Below are positions 13,428 through 28,185 of a stretch of 64,000 bases of DNA, in pieces; the first letter of the stretch is position 1; the number at the start of each line of letters is the position of its first letter. Position numbers and translations under genes: made by a program. The notes under the pieces are model-generated. The model worked only from the letters and a program-made list of their open reading frames with translations. It was not told the DNA's origin and ran no database searches. Source of the DNA: Paragordius varius (lineage: Eukaryota > Nematomorpha); contig OZ176058.1 of NCBI GenBank assembly GCA_964247055.1, forward strand, positions 186,001 through 250,000. The letters run 5' to 3'.

Positions 13428-14211
13428 ACATACAGAAAAAAATTGAAATTATATGGAAAAAACGTGGTATTAAAATAAAGACAAATAATTTTTTAAATCT
13501 TGATTTTTGAGATTTAAATTGATTAATTAATTAATTATGTATTTTACCATTATAATAAATATTTTATAAAAAAATAAAATTTTAAAAAGTATGGGGTGGT
13601 TTTTTGAAAAAAAAATTGTGTTTATATTGTTACGTTTTGTCCGGATAATATAACTTTTTTTTGTACATTTTAGAATAATTGAATTTAAAATAGCTCTGAT
13701 ATATAAAACTACCTACCCTCTAAAGAAAATTAAATTTTAAATTGTTTTTATAAAAAATTCGAGAAAAGCTAAAAATACTAAAAAGTTAAATGTAATTGTA
13801 ACTATAATTAGATTATAGCAAAAATTGAAAATATACGGACAAAACTTAGAATATAAAGACAAATATTTTTTTTTCTAAAAGACAACCCCATTTAAATTAT
13901 GATTTTTTTAAATATAACTCATATTGTTTTAAAATGCAAATTATATAAAATAGAGATGTATATTGGTAACATAATCATTTATATATTTTAGTAAATAATT
14001 GTATTATATTATTCCGTTTTGTCGAATTTTAATATTTGCATATATTATTCAATTTTTAACAATTCTTTATCTATAAAAAAGTAATAGGACATCTATTTAA
14101 GAATAAGTTTAATCTCATTTTTAAATATGTACTTTGAAAGATTATGCAAAATATTAAGGGTCAAATTTTCGCTACAGATATCACACCAAGCTTACACAGT
14201 AAGAATTGATG

Positions 14212-14247
<36 letters not shown>

Positions 14248-15135
14248 GGACAAAACGTAAAAATATTAAAAATTAGATGTAAATTTATAAAGAGTTATAG
14301 TAAAAATTGATATTTTATGCGGACAAAACGTAAAAATATAAAAAAAATTTCAAAAGACCACCCCATACTTTAAAAAATTTTATTATTTTAAAAAATAAAT
14401 CATTGTTTTGAACTCTAAAGTAGGAAATAGAGATGTAAATTCGTAAATCAATCAACATTTTATATAACAATAAAAAATTATATGATTTTTATAGGAAAAA
14501 TTAAGAATTAAAACGTGTGGTTTTCTTGTCTTTGTAAAAAAATTGTTAATTTTAATTTTTACCATACTTAAATAAAACTCTTTGAATAATATGGTAAAGT
14601 GTGAAATATCGATATATTTTACTAACACAATCAATTATGTATTTTACGATTAAAATCGAATGATTTCATAGAAAAAATTATGGTTTTAAAAAGTATGGGG
14701 TTGTCTTTTAGATAAAAATTTATAAGTATCTTTATATTTTTACGTTTTTTTTCATACTATAATTTCAACTTTGATTGTAAATAGTCTTATATTTTAATCT
14801 AATATTATATTTGTTAATTTCCATATATTTTGGCGGCCTATTTTTAAATAGACTGTAAAATTGAAATTATACGGACAAAACTTGTAAATATATAAAGACA
14901 AATATTTTTATCTAAAAAAAACTAACCCATACTTTTTAAAACCTAAATGTTTCCCATATAAGCTATTTATGAACTTAAGATTGTAAAATAAAGAATTCAT
15001 TGTGTTATTATTATATAAACTATTTCAAAAGTGTGATTTATATTAAATATTTAAAACGTATGTTTTTGAAAAAAAATTTTCTCTTTATAATTTTACGTTT
15101 TTCCCTTACGTATAATTCGCTCAATTTTTACTTAA
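13428..15135. mobile_element. Cluster of family A elements in the NAGK-RAD23 spacer
   Basis: Four further family A copies in series: about 13,428-13,665, 13,810-14,035, 14,272-14,775 (longer, apparently nested, with an extra end at 14,243) and 14,849-15,135. Each has the GGACAAAACGTAAAAATATA type left arm and/or the TTTACGTTTTGTCCGTATAA type right arm, with the CCCCATACTTT motif inside. No open frame of interest. Confidence 0.65.
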
Positions 15136-15865
15136 AAAAAGTTTAAAAAATATAAAATATAATAAAAATCGTGTACATTTATTATTCACATCATAATATA
15201 GTTATACAAAGATATATATATATATATATATTAGCATTTATCACATATTAGTTTATTATAAAAAAATAAAATAAAAAATAAAAAACGAAAAAAAAAATGA
15301 AAAATATAAAAAATTTTATATTTAAAAAATAAAAAAACATAATTATATATATATATATATATATTAATTAAAATCGGCAAAAATAATAAATTTATAAGAA
15401 AAAAATAAAATATAAATTAAAAATAACAAATAAAAAATTAAACTTAAGAATTTTAACAAAAACAATAATTTTAATTTTTTAATAAATAACTTTTAAGAGC
15501 TAAAAAAACATTCCATTTTTTTAAATTAAAAATTTTATGTATATTAAATAAAAAACAAAAATCAAAAATTTTTGAATTAATAATCTAAAGAGATATTTTA
15601 AATTTATAAAAAAATTATTTTTTTTACCGACTAAAAAAATTAAAATATTTTTATTAACTTTTTAAAATCCAATTTTTTAAATTGAAAAACAAATTAATAA
15701 TTTTTCAAATTATTTTAATCAAAAACCAAAAAAATCAAAAAAAATCCAATTTTTAATAATTTTACAAAATATCAAATATTTAAAATATTATTTTTTATTC
15801 AATATCCAAATATTTTATAATTTTTTTAAAAAATAAAAAAAGAATTTTAAAATTTTTTAAAAATT
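15136..15865. other. A/T-rich spacer downstream of RAD23
   Basis: TA microsatellites at about 15,211-15,231 and 15,345-15,365, then A-rich sequence. A minus-strand AATAAA lies at about 15,794-15,799, roughly 70 bases past the RAD23 stop, and is a reasonable polyadenylation signal. Nothing else seen. Confidence 0.5.
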
Positions 15866-18800
15866 TTATTCTTCATCAAAATTATTTTGTGTGAGCAAAA
15901 AATTTGCGGCGGCATTTTCATCTTTCTCACAAGCAAAATAAGCTTGAACGACAAGAGCTTCAGGAAATCCCATGGCTTTTAACTAAAAATATAAAAATAA
16001 AAAAAAATTAAAAAATTAAAAAAAAAATATTTTTAATTTTTTTAAATATAATTATTTAAAAATATTCATTTATTTGAAAATATATATATTTAAAATATTA
16101 ATAAAATTTAAAATATAAATAAGTTTAAATATATTAAATTTCAAAAAAATAATTTTTTTAAATTATTTAGAATTATATTTAAAAATGAAAAAATTAAATT
16201 CGAAAAAAATTTAAACTAAAAATAAATATTAAAAATATAATATATTAAATATCAAAAAAAAAATTTATAATAAAAAAATATTTTAAAAAATAGGCTTGGA
16301 CTACAAGAGCTTCGGGAAATCCCATGGCCTTTAACTAAAAAAAATTAAAAAAATAATAAAATTTAAAAAAAATATTTTTTATAAAAGCCTAATTATATAA
16401 TATTTTAAATTTTTTTTACTAATTTAAAAAATAAATTTTTTAAAATATATATAGAATATTTTAATTTTTTATAAAAATTAATAAAAAAAAATTAAAAATT
16501 TCATATAATCTTGTTAAAATAAATCTAAAAAATATTAGATATTTATTTTTAAATATAATTTAAAATATTAAGAATAGATTAAAAAAATAAGTAATTATTT
16601 TAGAAAATATAACACAATTTTTAATATTTATATTTTTAAATATTTATGTTTAATGAAATATTTATAAATAAAATATTATTTTAAATTTTAATTTTTAAAA
16701 ATTAAAATAAAAAATTTAAATTTAAATTTGAAATATTTAATTAAAAATGTTTATTTTAAAAAAAATTATTAATTTTCAAATGCTAAAATTAAAAAAAAAT
16801 GAAAAATTTACTTAAAAATATATATAGTATTTCAAAAATTTTAACTGTTTCTTTAAAAATATGATAATTTAAAAAGAAATTATTTAAAATATTTAAATAA
16901 AAATATTTAATATTTTTAATTATTAAAAATAAATATTAAAATAAATTAATTATTTTAAAAAATGTAATAATTTTTGAATATTTTTTTTAAAAAAATTTTT
17001 ATTTAATATTTTAAATAATTTAATAAAAATATTAAAATTTAAAATATTTAATTAAAAATATTTATTTTAATAATTTAATATTTTTAATTTAATTTAAAAA
17101 ATAATTTTAAATTAAATTAAAAAAATATTAATTTAAAAATTATTTTAAATTAAAATTAAATTTATTAAACTCTTTCAATAGCTTCCTTTTCTTGTACAGT
17201 TATTCGAATTGTGTTGGGGGGTGCAACTTGGGTATTTCCCAACCCTGTTTTAAAATAAAAATTAAAAAAAAATATTTTAAAATATATAAATATATTAATA
17301 TATTAAAAGATCAAAAAATACAATATAAAAAAATATCAATAATTTAAAAATATTAATATGAATTATATTATTCGAAAAATATATGAATATTTAAATAAAA
17401 TATTTACAAAATTGTTATTAATAAATCGAGAAAATTAAATTTTTATAAAATTAGATTTATATAATTTGTAAAATATTAATTAAAAAAAATTAATCAAAAA
17501 ATAATTGAAATTAACAAAAATAAATATATTAATATTTTAATTAATTAACTTTTAATATATATAATTGTTAAATATATTAAAAATATTAAAATTAACAAAA
17601 ATAAATAACATATATTTATAATTAATTAAATTTTAAATATTATATCTTTAAAAAAAATTTATATCATAATAAAAAATAATTTAAATTATATTAATTTTTA
17701 AAATTAATTAAATTTTAAAAAAAATATTAAAAATTATATTATTCCAAAAATATATTAATATATTAATAAAAATATAAATATATAAAATTAAAAAAAAGAG
17801 ATATATATATAAAAATATTAATATTAATAATAAATAAAAAAATAAAATATTTTAAAGAATTTTCTTTCTAAAAATTATATATAATTATTAAATAAATTAG
17901 TTTATATATGATTTTTAAAATATTAAATAAAAAATATAAGATATATTACTATAGTAAAATAATCAAAAAAAATATTTTTAAAAAATTTGAATATATTAAA
18001 ATAATTTAAAATTAAAGATAAAAATTAAATAAATTACTAAAAAAATGAAAATAATATATTATTGAAAATGATTATTTAAAAATAATTATATAAAAAAAAA
18101 TATTAAATATTTTTAAAAAATTAAAATAGTTTAAAAACCAGCTGATTGGGGTGTCACGTGTCCAGGATCGGAAGAATCGGTGCCACTTTCGATTGGTTCA
18201 TTCAACATTTGAATAAATCTCTCTTGATTTTCTGTAATTCTCTGTACACAAAAAATATCAAAAAAAATTTAAATGAAAAATATACAATTTCAAAACGATT
18301 ATTAATATAGTTATAATATACACTCTTAGCTTTTCAAAAAACAATTTATTAAAATATTATCAAAGTTGATTTTTTTAATTTTATTATTACTAAAACAGCT
18401 GTTTATTATAAAGTAATTCAGGGGTCCGAGCGCTCAGCTGTTAGCTGTCCAAAATTTATATTGAAAAACTTTTAAAGGAGTAAAATATATCATATGGTTT
18501 AGATTCTCAATATATTTAAATTTGAGGTTTAACAAAAAACAGCTGTTGTCCTTACTTGAAGTAGTTCAGGGTTCTGAGCGCCCAACTGTTGAATAAACAG
18601 TTGTGAAAAATATAAATATTGAAAAACTTTTAAAAATAGTTATTATCAAATTATATTATGTTTATTTTTCATATTCTCTTTATATATATAATATGCTGTA
18701 CTTGAGCGCCCAGTTGTTGAATAAACAGCTGTAAGAAATTTTTAATAAAAAACTTTAAAAATTAAAATACCTCCCAATATAATCGGTAATAATATCAATT

Positions 18801-21800
18801 TTATTTACAAATTATACAGCTGTTTGAGTTTTGACAATATGTTAATGTATAAATACAACAGTTTTATTTCCCTCTCTAATAATGCTTTTAGAAACAGCTG
18901 TTTATCACAAATATTTGAGTATTCTAAACCCCAAAACCAATTAATATAATATAAATTCGAAATTATATGAATATTAAATATTAAAATATTTATAAAACAG
19001 CTGTTGACCTTACTTGAGGTTGTGGAATAAACAGAAAATAAATTTTATATATATTTTTTTTAAAAAATGGATTTTCACAAAAAACAGCTGTTTTGACCTT
19101 ACTTGAAGTAATTCGGGGTTCTGAGCGCCCAGCTGTTGAATAAACAGCTGTAGCAGATTTGGATTGCTTTGAACCAATTCTCGCATTTGGCGGAATTGAG
19201 GGAGTTGCCGTAAAAAACCCAAAGGATCTACAACATATGGTCGAAAACATATGATTGGAAACATATGTTATGATTAATGCATATGTTAATATGATTAAAA
19301 ATACGGTTAAACCATATGTTAAACATATGATTGGGAACATGTGTTTATTAGAAACAAAAAGATTTTTAGTGAATTAAACTGCCTTAAGATCAATTATTGG
19401 ATTGTTCAAAAAAAACATATGATTAATATATAACGTATTATAAAATAGGCAGGTTTGTCATCTTTATTTAATTTGGTGTAAAAAGAAATATGAACAATTT
19501 AAATATTTTTAGTCTAGAGAGAAAATAAACACGTGATTCAAACATACATTCATTCATTCAGAAGTCCTTTCAGTAATTTTGATTCAATTCCAACATATTT
19601 AATTTAAAAAAATAATAAACATTTAATAAGTTATTTTAAAAAATGTTATAAATAAACAAATTGAATTAATAATATAAATTCAGTGTTTAATTTTTTAAAC
19701 AGCTGATTTAGGTAATTTAATTAAACAGATTAAAAATAAATTATTTTTTAATGTAAATCAGCTGTTTTATTTTTTAAAAAAACAGCTGATTTAAAGAAAA
19801 AAATGTATAAACCACTTTTAATATCATCTACTGGCTTTTTCCAAATTAATTTAATAATGGTTATTTATTTAATAAACATACAAAATATATTTTATTATAT
19901 ATAAGCTATTTTTTTAATATCAGCTGATTTAAAAAAAACAACTTTCCATCTTATCTATATCATTAAACTTAACAAAGGTTATGTAATTATTAAACATTCA
20001 AAATATTTTTTAAATAAATAATCAATTATTTTTTAAATTATATATCATAAACAGCTGTTTTCTATTTTTTTGATAAACAGCTGATTTATAAATATATAAC
20101 AACTTTCAATATCATCTACTGGTTCTTTAATATTAATATAACAAAACCTATATAATTTTATAAAACATTAAAAAATCAATTGATTCAAAGATAAATTCAA
20201 ATAAAATCAGCTGTTTAACATAAAATCAGCTTTGATTCAAAAATATAATTTTAAACTCTTACAGATTAATAAAAAATCAATTATTTTATAAAAATATCAG
20301 CTGTTTTTTTATTTTTAAAGATAATCAGTTGATTTATTTAAAATTTTAAACCACTTTCTATATCAGCTGTTTTATCTCAAAAATCAGCTGATTTAAAAAA
20401 CGATTTTAAAAAAACTCAAACCAGTTTCAATATCATCTACTGGTTCTTTAAAATTTATTTAATAATGGTTATTTAATTTTAAAACATTATCAGATTAATG
20501 TAAAAATCAATTATTTTTTCAATGTAAGTCAGCCGTTTTTATTTTTTAGATCAGCTGATTTAAACGATTTTTTAAAATTTTAAACCAGTTTCTACATCAT
20601 CTACTGGATCTTTAAAAATTTAACAGATTAATGAAAAAATTATTTTTAAATGTAAATCAGCTGTTTTTATTTTTTTAAAAAATGAGCTGATTTAAGTAAT
20701 TTAAAATACATTACCAGATTAATAAAAAATAAAGTATTTTTAAATAAAAATCAACAGTTTTTATTTTTTTAATATAATCAGCTGTTTTAAATTTTTGAAA
20801 AAATCAGCTGATTTTTTAAATTTTTCAAACCAGTTTCTACATCATCTGGTTCTTTAAAATTAATTTAATAATTATATTATAACCAACATTCAAAATATTT
20901 TTAATAATCAGCTGTTTTTAATTTTTGAAAAAAACAGCTGATAAATGAATTTTCCAAACCAGTTTCTACATCATCTACTGTCTCGTCTTCATGTTCATCC
21001 CCAGAAGCTATTTGAGATGTGGGTTCGCCTTCTTGGCCTTCAGTCGTCAGCTGTTGTGATTGCATATCAGCTGATGTCTGAGTCGCCGCCAAAGAGTCCA
21101 CGAGGGATGGTGGAATTCCCTACGTAAAAATTTAATTTTAATTTGTATTTATTATATTAGATTTCATAATTAAATGAATATTAAACAATTTTATATATAT
21201 ATAATAAAAAAAATATTCAAAAATGAATTTTATTTTGTATTTGTTGTCAAACGACAAATTAAAGCAAATCAGCTGATGTTTATATCGTTCCACGAAGGAT
21301 GGTGGAATTTCCTGTTAAAAAGATTTTTTACTTTAGTAAAGAATAATTGATTTCAATTTATTTAAAAAATTAAAGCAAATCAGCTGATGTCTGAGTCGCC
21401 GCCAAAGATTCCACGAGGGATGGTGGAATTCCCTAAGTAAAAATTTAAAAAATTTGATAAATTAAATTTTTTTAAAGTATTCGTGTTATATACCATTTAC
21501 AATTCAAATTCACCCTTGAACAATTCAAATTCACCCTCAAATAAATAACATGTTTTTTAAGATTAAACCAATATTTTTATATATTTTAAAAAATAAAAAT
21601 TTTGTTTTAAATTAAAATAATACTGAAAAAAGAAACTACAACATAAATATATATTTCATATTAAAAAAGAGTTAGTTCAAAAATACATAATTTATTTTTA
21701 GGGTGAATTTGAATTGTAAATGGTATATAATATAACTTTAAACAATGAAAATCAGCTGATTTCTAAGTCCGTAAATTCTTAAAAAGAATTATTAAAATAA

Positions 21801-24800
21801 GAATTTTTATAAATTCTAATTGGATTTCAAAATATTTATAAATTAAAGCAAATCAGTTGATGTCTGAGTCGCCGCCAAAGATTCCACGAGGGATGGTGGG
21901 ATTCCCTTATTTTATATTGAGAAAAAAAATATGAGTTTATTTATAGCAAATTTATATAAAAATAAAATTTATATACAAAATAAAAATATTGAAAAATAAT
22001 TGGCATTTGTTAATATAAATGAAAACAACTGATGTTTGAGTCCATGTAATTCTTTTAAATAAATCAATAAATAATGAAATTAATTTATTCAATATTATAT
22101 TAATCTAATTCAGTTCTACAAAATATTTAAAATTAAAGCAATTCAGGTGATGTCTAAGTCGCCGCCAAAAAATATAAAAATTAAACATTTTTATAGATAC
22201 TCACATTAATTTCAAATACTTTTATAGATACTTACACTAATTTCTCAACTTAATTTTATAGATACTTACAGTAACCAAGTATTTCAATTTCATACATATT
22301 TTCATAAATTTTATAGTTATTAACATTTAATTTTATAGATAGTTACATAATTTCAAAACAATTTTATAGATAGTTACATTATTTTCAAATCAATTTATAG
22401 ATATTTACAGTAACAAATTAAAAACATTAAAAAAGTTTTATTTTATAGATGGTTACATTAATTTCAAAATTTTATAAATACTCACATTAATTTCAAGTTA
22501 TAAATACTTACAGTAACCAAGTATTCAACATTTAGATATTTTTTTTTAATTTTATAGATACTCACATCAAATTTATATATAGTTACACAAAATAAAACAA
22601 TTTTATAGATACTTACAGTAACCAAGACAACATTTAGATAATTTTTTTAATAGATAGATACATAATATTATAGTTATTAACATAAATTTTATAGATACTC
22701 ACATAAATTTCCAAATTTTATAGATACTTACACTAATTTCAAAACTTAATTTTAGATACTTACAGTAACCAAGTATTCAACATTTGGATAATTTTTTTCA
22801 ATTTTATAGTTATTAACAAAATTCACATTAATTAAAAAAACTTTTTATAGTTATTAACATAAATTTTATAGATAATTAAGATATTTAAAAACGACTTTTT
22901 ATGGATAATCACACTAATTTCAAATTTCATAGATAGTTACACAGGTTTTATAGTTAACATAAATTTATAGTTATTCACATTAATTTCGAAAAACTTAATT
23001 TTATGAATACTTACAGTAACCAAGTATTCAACATTTAGATATAAATTTTATTGATAGTTATATTATAGATACTCACATAAATTTTATAGATTAACATAAA
23101 TTTTATAGATACTTACAGTAATTTCAAAACTTAATTTAAGTTATTAACACAATTTCAAAAATAGTTACACAAATTCATAGATAGTTACATTAATTTCAAA
23201 CTTTTATAGTTATTAACATAAATTGATTCTTACATTGATTTTATAGATAGTTACATAAATTTTATAGATACTTACAGTAACCAAGTATTCAACATTTAAA
23301 TATTTTTTTTCAAATTTATAGATAGTTTCATAAATTTCATAGATAGTTACATTAATTTCAAACTTTATAGATAATTACATTAATTTCAAACTTTTATAGT
23401 TATTAACATAAATTTTATAGATAGTTACATTAACATAAATTTTATAGATACTTACAGTAACCAAGTATTCAACATTTAGATAATTTTTTTAATAGATAGA
23501 TACACAATATTATAGTTATTAACATAAATTTTATAGATACTAACATAAATTTCCAAATTTTATAGATACTTACACTAGTTTCAAAACTTAATTTTATAGA
23601 TATTCACAATAATTTCAAAACTTAATTTTAAACTTTTATAGATAGTTACATTAATTTTATAGATAGTTACATAAATTTTATAGATACTTACATTAATTTC
23701 AAAATTTTATAGATACTTACAGTAACCAAGTATTCAACTGCCCGGTCAGGGTTATTGAAAGAAGCCCTGAGCGCCAATTTAACTTGATCAGCTGTGAAAC
23801 CCATGGAGGTTAGGTTCCTCGTTACTTTTTCAAGTTCGGTTTCCGATAATATAATGTCAGCTGATGTGGTACTTCCGGTATCAGATGTTGCAATATCAGC
23901 TGTTTGTGAAAAAAAATTTTTTAGAAACTTTTTTATAAAATAATTATCATAAGTATTGTTTTAATTAAAATAATTTAGTATATAATAATAAAAGAAATAT
24001 TAATATCAAAAAATATAATTTTTATTTTAAAATTTATGATAAAAGAAAATTGAATATAATTAAATATTCTAAAAAATTTATAAAAATCAAGAATTAAGAA
24101 ATTATAATTAATAAAAAAATTTTTTTACTAAAAAATTTAATTATTTTAAAAGCTAAAATATTATAAAAAAATATAAATTAAAAATAATTTAAAAACTAAA
24201 TAAAATTAAATAATAAAAATATATTTAACTAATAAAAAAAATGAATAATTGGAATTTCGAAAAAAATAAAAATAAATTCGCAAACCTGCATTTTTTGTAG
24301 AAGAACTTGCAGTTGATTTATCAGCTGATGTGGATTTATCATTTTTTGGATTGGGTTTATCGTTTCTAAACATTTTAAATAAAATCATTTTATTTTTATA
24401 TTTAAAAAATTTTTAAATATTAATTTATAAAAAATAATTTGAAATATAAATTTGAAATTTAATTATAAATTGAAAAATAATAATATTTTATATAAAAAAA
24501 ATAGATTTTAAATAAGTTATTCATAAAAATATTGATTTGGAATTTAATGTTTTATTAAAAAATAAAAATTTATATAATATATAAATATATGATAAATTAT
24601 CTAATTCAAGTAAATATTTAAATAAATTAATAAATAATTATTTTTAAATATCAAAAATTATTGTATTTGTAAAATCTTAATAAATCTTTTTTTAAAAAAA
24701 TATATATAAATTTAAAAAATTCAGCATAACTTTGCTGATCAGCTGTTTTATTAAATTTACGCAAATAAAAATTAAATACTAATTAAATATAATAAAAAAA

Positions 24801-25465
24801 TAATAAATTTAAAACTTTAAAATATATAATTAATTAAAAAAAAAGGTTCAATTTCATAAAATTTATTTATTATAAATATTCATTTTCAATTCAATTCAAA
24901 TTCAAACTTTTTCTGATCAGCTGTTTCAGTGTCAGCTGTTTGTTGCACTTTTTTGGGTTCGGTCCCGACAAGATCAGCTGATGTTGTTTTTTCAGCAGAC
25001 GAAATTATTTTTGGCGGTTTACTAACTATGATTACTAGGAAACCATTTTCATCAATTTTATATTCTTCAAGAGTGACGTCATCTTTTAAAACTTTACCTG
25101 TTTAAAAAAAATATTTTTTATAAAAAAAATATTTTGCAAATAATTTAAATATAATTTTTATATTTAATTATTTAAATTTATATATATATAAATATATATA
25201 CATATAATAATAAAAAAATTAATAAAAATATTTTTGAAAAATCAAAAAAAATTTAAAAAAATTTTTAAATAATTTAAATTTTAAATTAAAAATTATTTAA
25301 AATTATAAATTAATAAATATATATAAAAAATAAATAAAATAAATTTTCATCAATTTTATATTCTTCAAGAGTGACGTCATCTTTCAAAACTTTACCTGTA
25401 AAAATTTTTTTAAAATAAAATAAAAAAATTTTTTTTAAAAATTAAAATATATAATTTTTATATAA

Positions 25466-25499
<34 letters not shown>

Positions 25500-25853
25500 T
25501 TATATATATAATTACCAAAAATATTTTTGTAAAAAAATATAATTTTTTAAAATAAAATTAATAAAATTTTAAAAAATTATTTTAAATTATTCTAAATTGT
25601 TTTTTTTTTAATTATTTTATTTTTTTAAAATATAAATATGTATAATATATTAAAATATAAAAATAATGATATTAAAATATATAAATATTAATAAATAAAT
25701 ATATATAAAAAAAATAAAATATATTTTTATAAATCTTATATTCTGACAGAGTGACGTCATCTTTTAAAACTTTACCTGTCAAAATAAATTTATAAAATTT
25801 TAATTTTAAAAATTAAAAAAATTTTAAAATAAATATATATATATATATATATT

Positions 25854-25891
<38 letters not shown>

Positions 25892-26433
25892 AATTATTTA
25901 ATTTCTAAATATTTTTGTGAAAAATAAAAAATTTAAAAAAATATTTATTAAAATTTTTAATATTTTAAAAAAATATTAATATTTATATTTAAAAATAGTT
26001 ATATATAATTTAAAATAAAAAAATAAATTAATAATTCAAAATTTAAAATAATTTTTATAAAAAAATTTAAAAAAGTCAAATATTGCAAAATTATTTTTTA
26101 AAATTAAAAAAAATATATTCGGACAAGGTGACGTCATCTTTTAAAACTTTACCTGTTTAAAAAAAATTAAAAATAAAATTTTAATAAATTTTATTTTTAA
26201 AAATATTAATTTAAAATTTATTAAAATTAAAATAAATAAATTATAAATTGATGAAAAATAATTTAAAAAAGTTAAAAATTGGAAATATCTAAAAATATTT
26301 ATTAAAAAAATTAAAAAAAAAATTTATATTCTGACAGGGTGACGTCATCTTTCAAAACTTTACCTGGTTAAAAAAAAATTTTAAAATATTTATTTTAAAT
26401 TTTTTAATTTTAAACAAAAAAAATATTATTAAA

Positions 26434-26473
<40 letters not shown>

Positions 26474-28138
26474 ATTTTAAAAATTTCTAAATTTCTAAAT
26501 ATTTTTGTGACAAACAAAAAAATTTAAAAAAAAATATTTATTATAATTTTTTAAAATTTCAAATAAATTTTATTTTTATTAATATTTATATTTAGAAATA
26601 GTTATATATAATTTAATTTTTATAAATATATTATATATAGTTTTATAATTTATAAAAAATTAAAAAAAATCTTATATTCTGACAGGGTGAACGTCATCTT
26701 TCAAAACTTTACCTGTAAAAAAATATTTTTATATTAAAATTTAAATTTTTTTTAAAAATATTAAAAAAAAATTAAAAAAAAATTAAAAAAATATTATTAA
26801 ATTAATTATTATATATATATATATCTATTTTATAAATACTAAATATTCTTGTGACAAACAAAAAAATTAAAAAAAATCTTATATTCTGACAAGGTGACGT
26901 CATCTTTTATAACTTTACCTGCAAAAAAATTAAAAATAAAAAATATTTTTAATTAATTAAATTTTAATTTTAAAAATAAAAATATTAATAAATATATTTA
27001 TATTTAAAAATATTTTTAAAAATATTTAAAAAATTATTAAACATAATGTTAAATTTTTATCATATCTTATATTCTGCCAGGGTTAGGTCGTCTTTTAAAT
27101 TTTACCAGTTTAAAAAAATTAAATAAAAATTTAATTATAAATTGTTTTAAAAAGAAATATTTTTATTAATTTTTTAAAATATAAAAATTAATCAAAAATA
27201 AATGAAAATATATTTAAAATATCATAATTTATTAAAAAAATAAATTAATTATTCAATATTAAAAATTATTTAAAAAATATAATAAATTTTAAATAAAAAA
27301 ACATATTTTAAATCATAAATAATTATTTTAAATATAAATTAAAAAATAAAAATTATTCGATAAAAATATTAATATATTTTTGGCTCTAAATGCGATCTAA
27401 TAAAAAAGTTGAAAATTAATAAAAAACATTTGTTTAATATTTAAATGAAAAATATGATTTTTTATAAAATTTATAAAATATAAATATTTTAAAAATATAA
27501 TAAAAATGTAAATAAGATTGTTTTATAATTTCAATAAAATAATAAAATATAATTTTTTAGTTTTATATTTTTTATAAATAAAATTTCCTAATTATTATTG
27601 TAATTTTAATAAATTTTAAATTTATAATTTTATAAAACTTATTAATTTTATATTTATAATATTATATAAATTTTGTTAAATTATTTTTTAAAAAATTATA
27701 TAAAATTTAAAAACAAAGTTTTTTAAATATTTTTATTTTTAAAATATATTATAAATATAATTTTCGATTTTAAATTAATTTTATTCTTAATTTTATATAT
27801 TCTTAAAAATAATAGCAAATTTAAATTTAATTGTTTCAATAAATTCATTTTTTAATATAAATTTATATTATTAAATTTAATTTTTAATTTTTAAATAATA
27901 TTTTTAGTAATTTGTTTTTATATTTTATAATTATAAATTTAAAAAATTTATATTTATAAAATTATAAAATTTAATTTTTTAAAAAACTTATTTTTATAAA
28001 ATTACAAAATGTATTTTTAAAAAAAAAACTTTATAAAATTTATTTAATTTTCATATAGTTTTTTAATTTTAAATATATTTTTAAAATCTTTATTTAATAA
28101 TTTTTAAATATATTAGCTAGCTAAATTTTTTGTTTATT

Positions 28139-28185
<47 letters not shown>

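Noticed and set aside
18990-19340. Two minus-strand open frames longer than RAD23 exon 7
   Set aside because: They are read-through of the XPC-binding exon into introns. Splice sites at 19,227 and 19,103 with matching phases, and the domain itself, define the real exon.
20945-21127. Plus-strand frame over RAD23 exon 6
   Set aside because: Antisense shadow of a well-supported minus-strand exon ([18 protein letters not shown]).
25345-27110. Regularly spaced repeats that might suggest a CRISPR array
   Set aside because: Spacers are 150-350 bases of A/T-only sequence, repeats are decayed exon edges, and the host is a spliced eukaryote.
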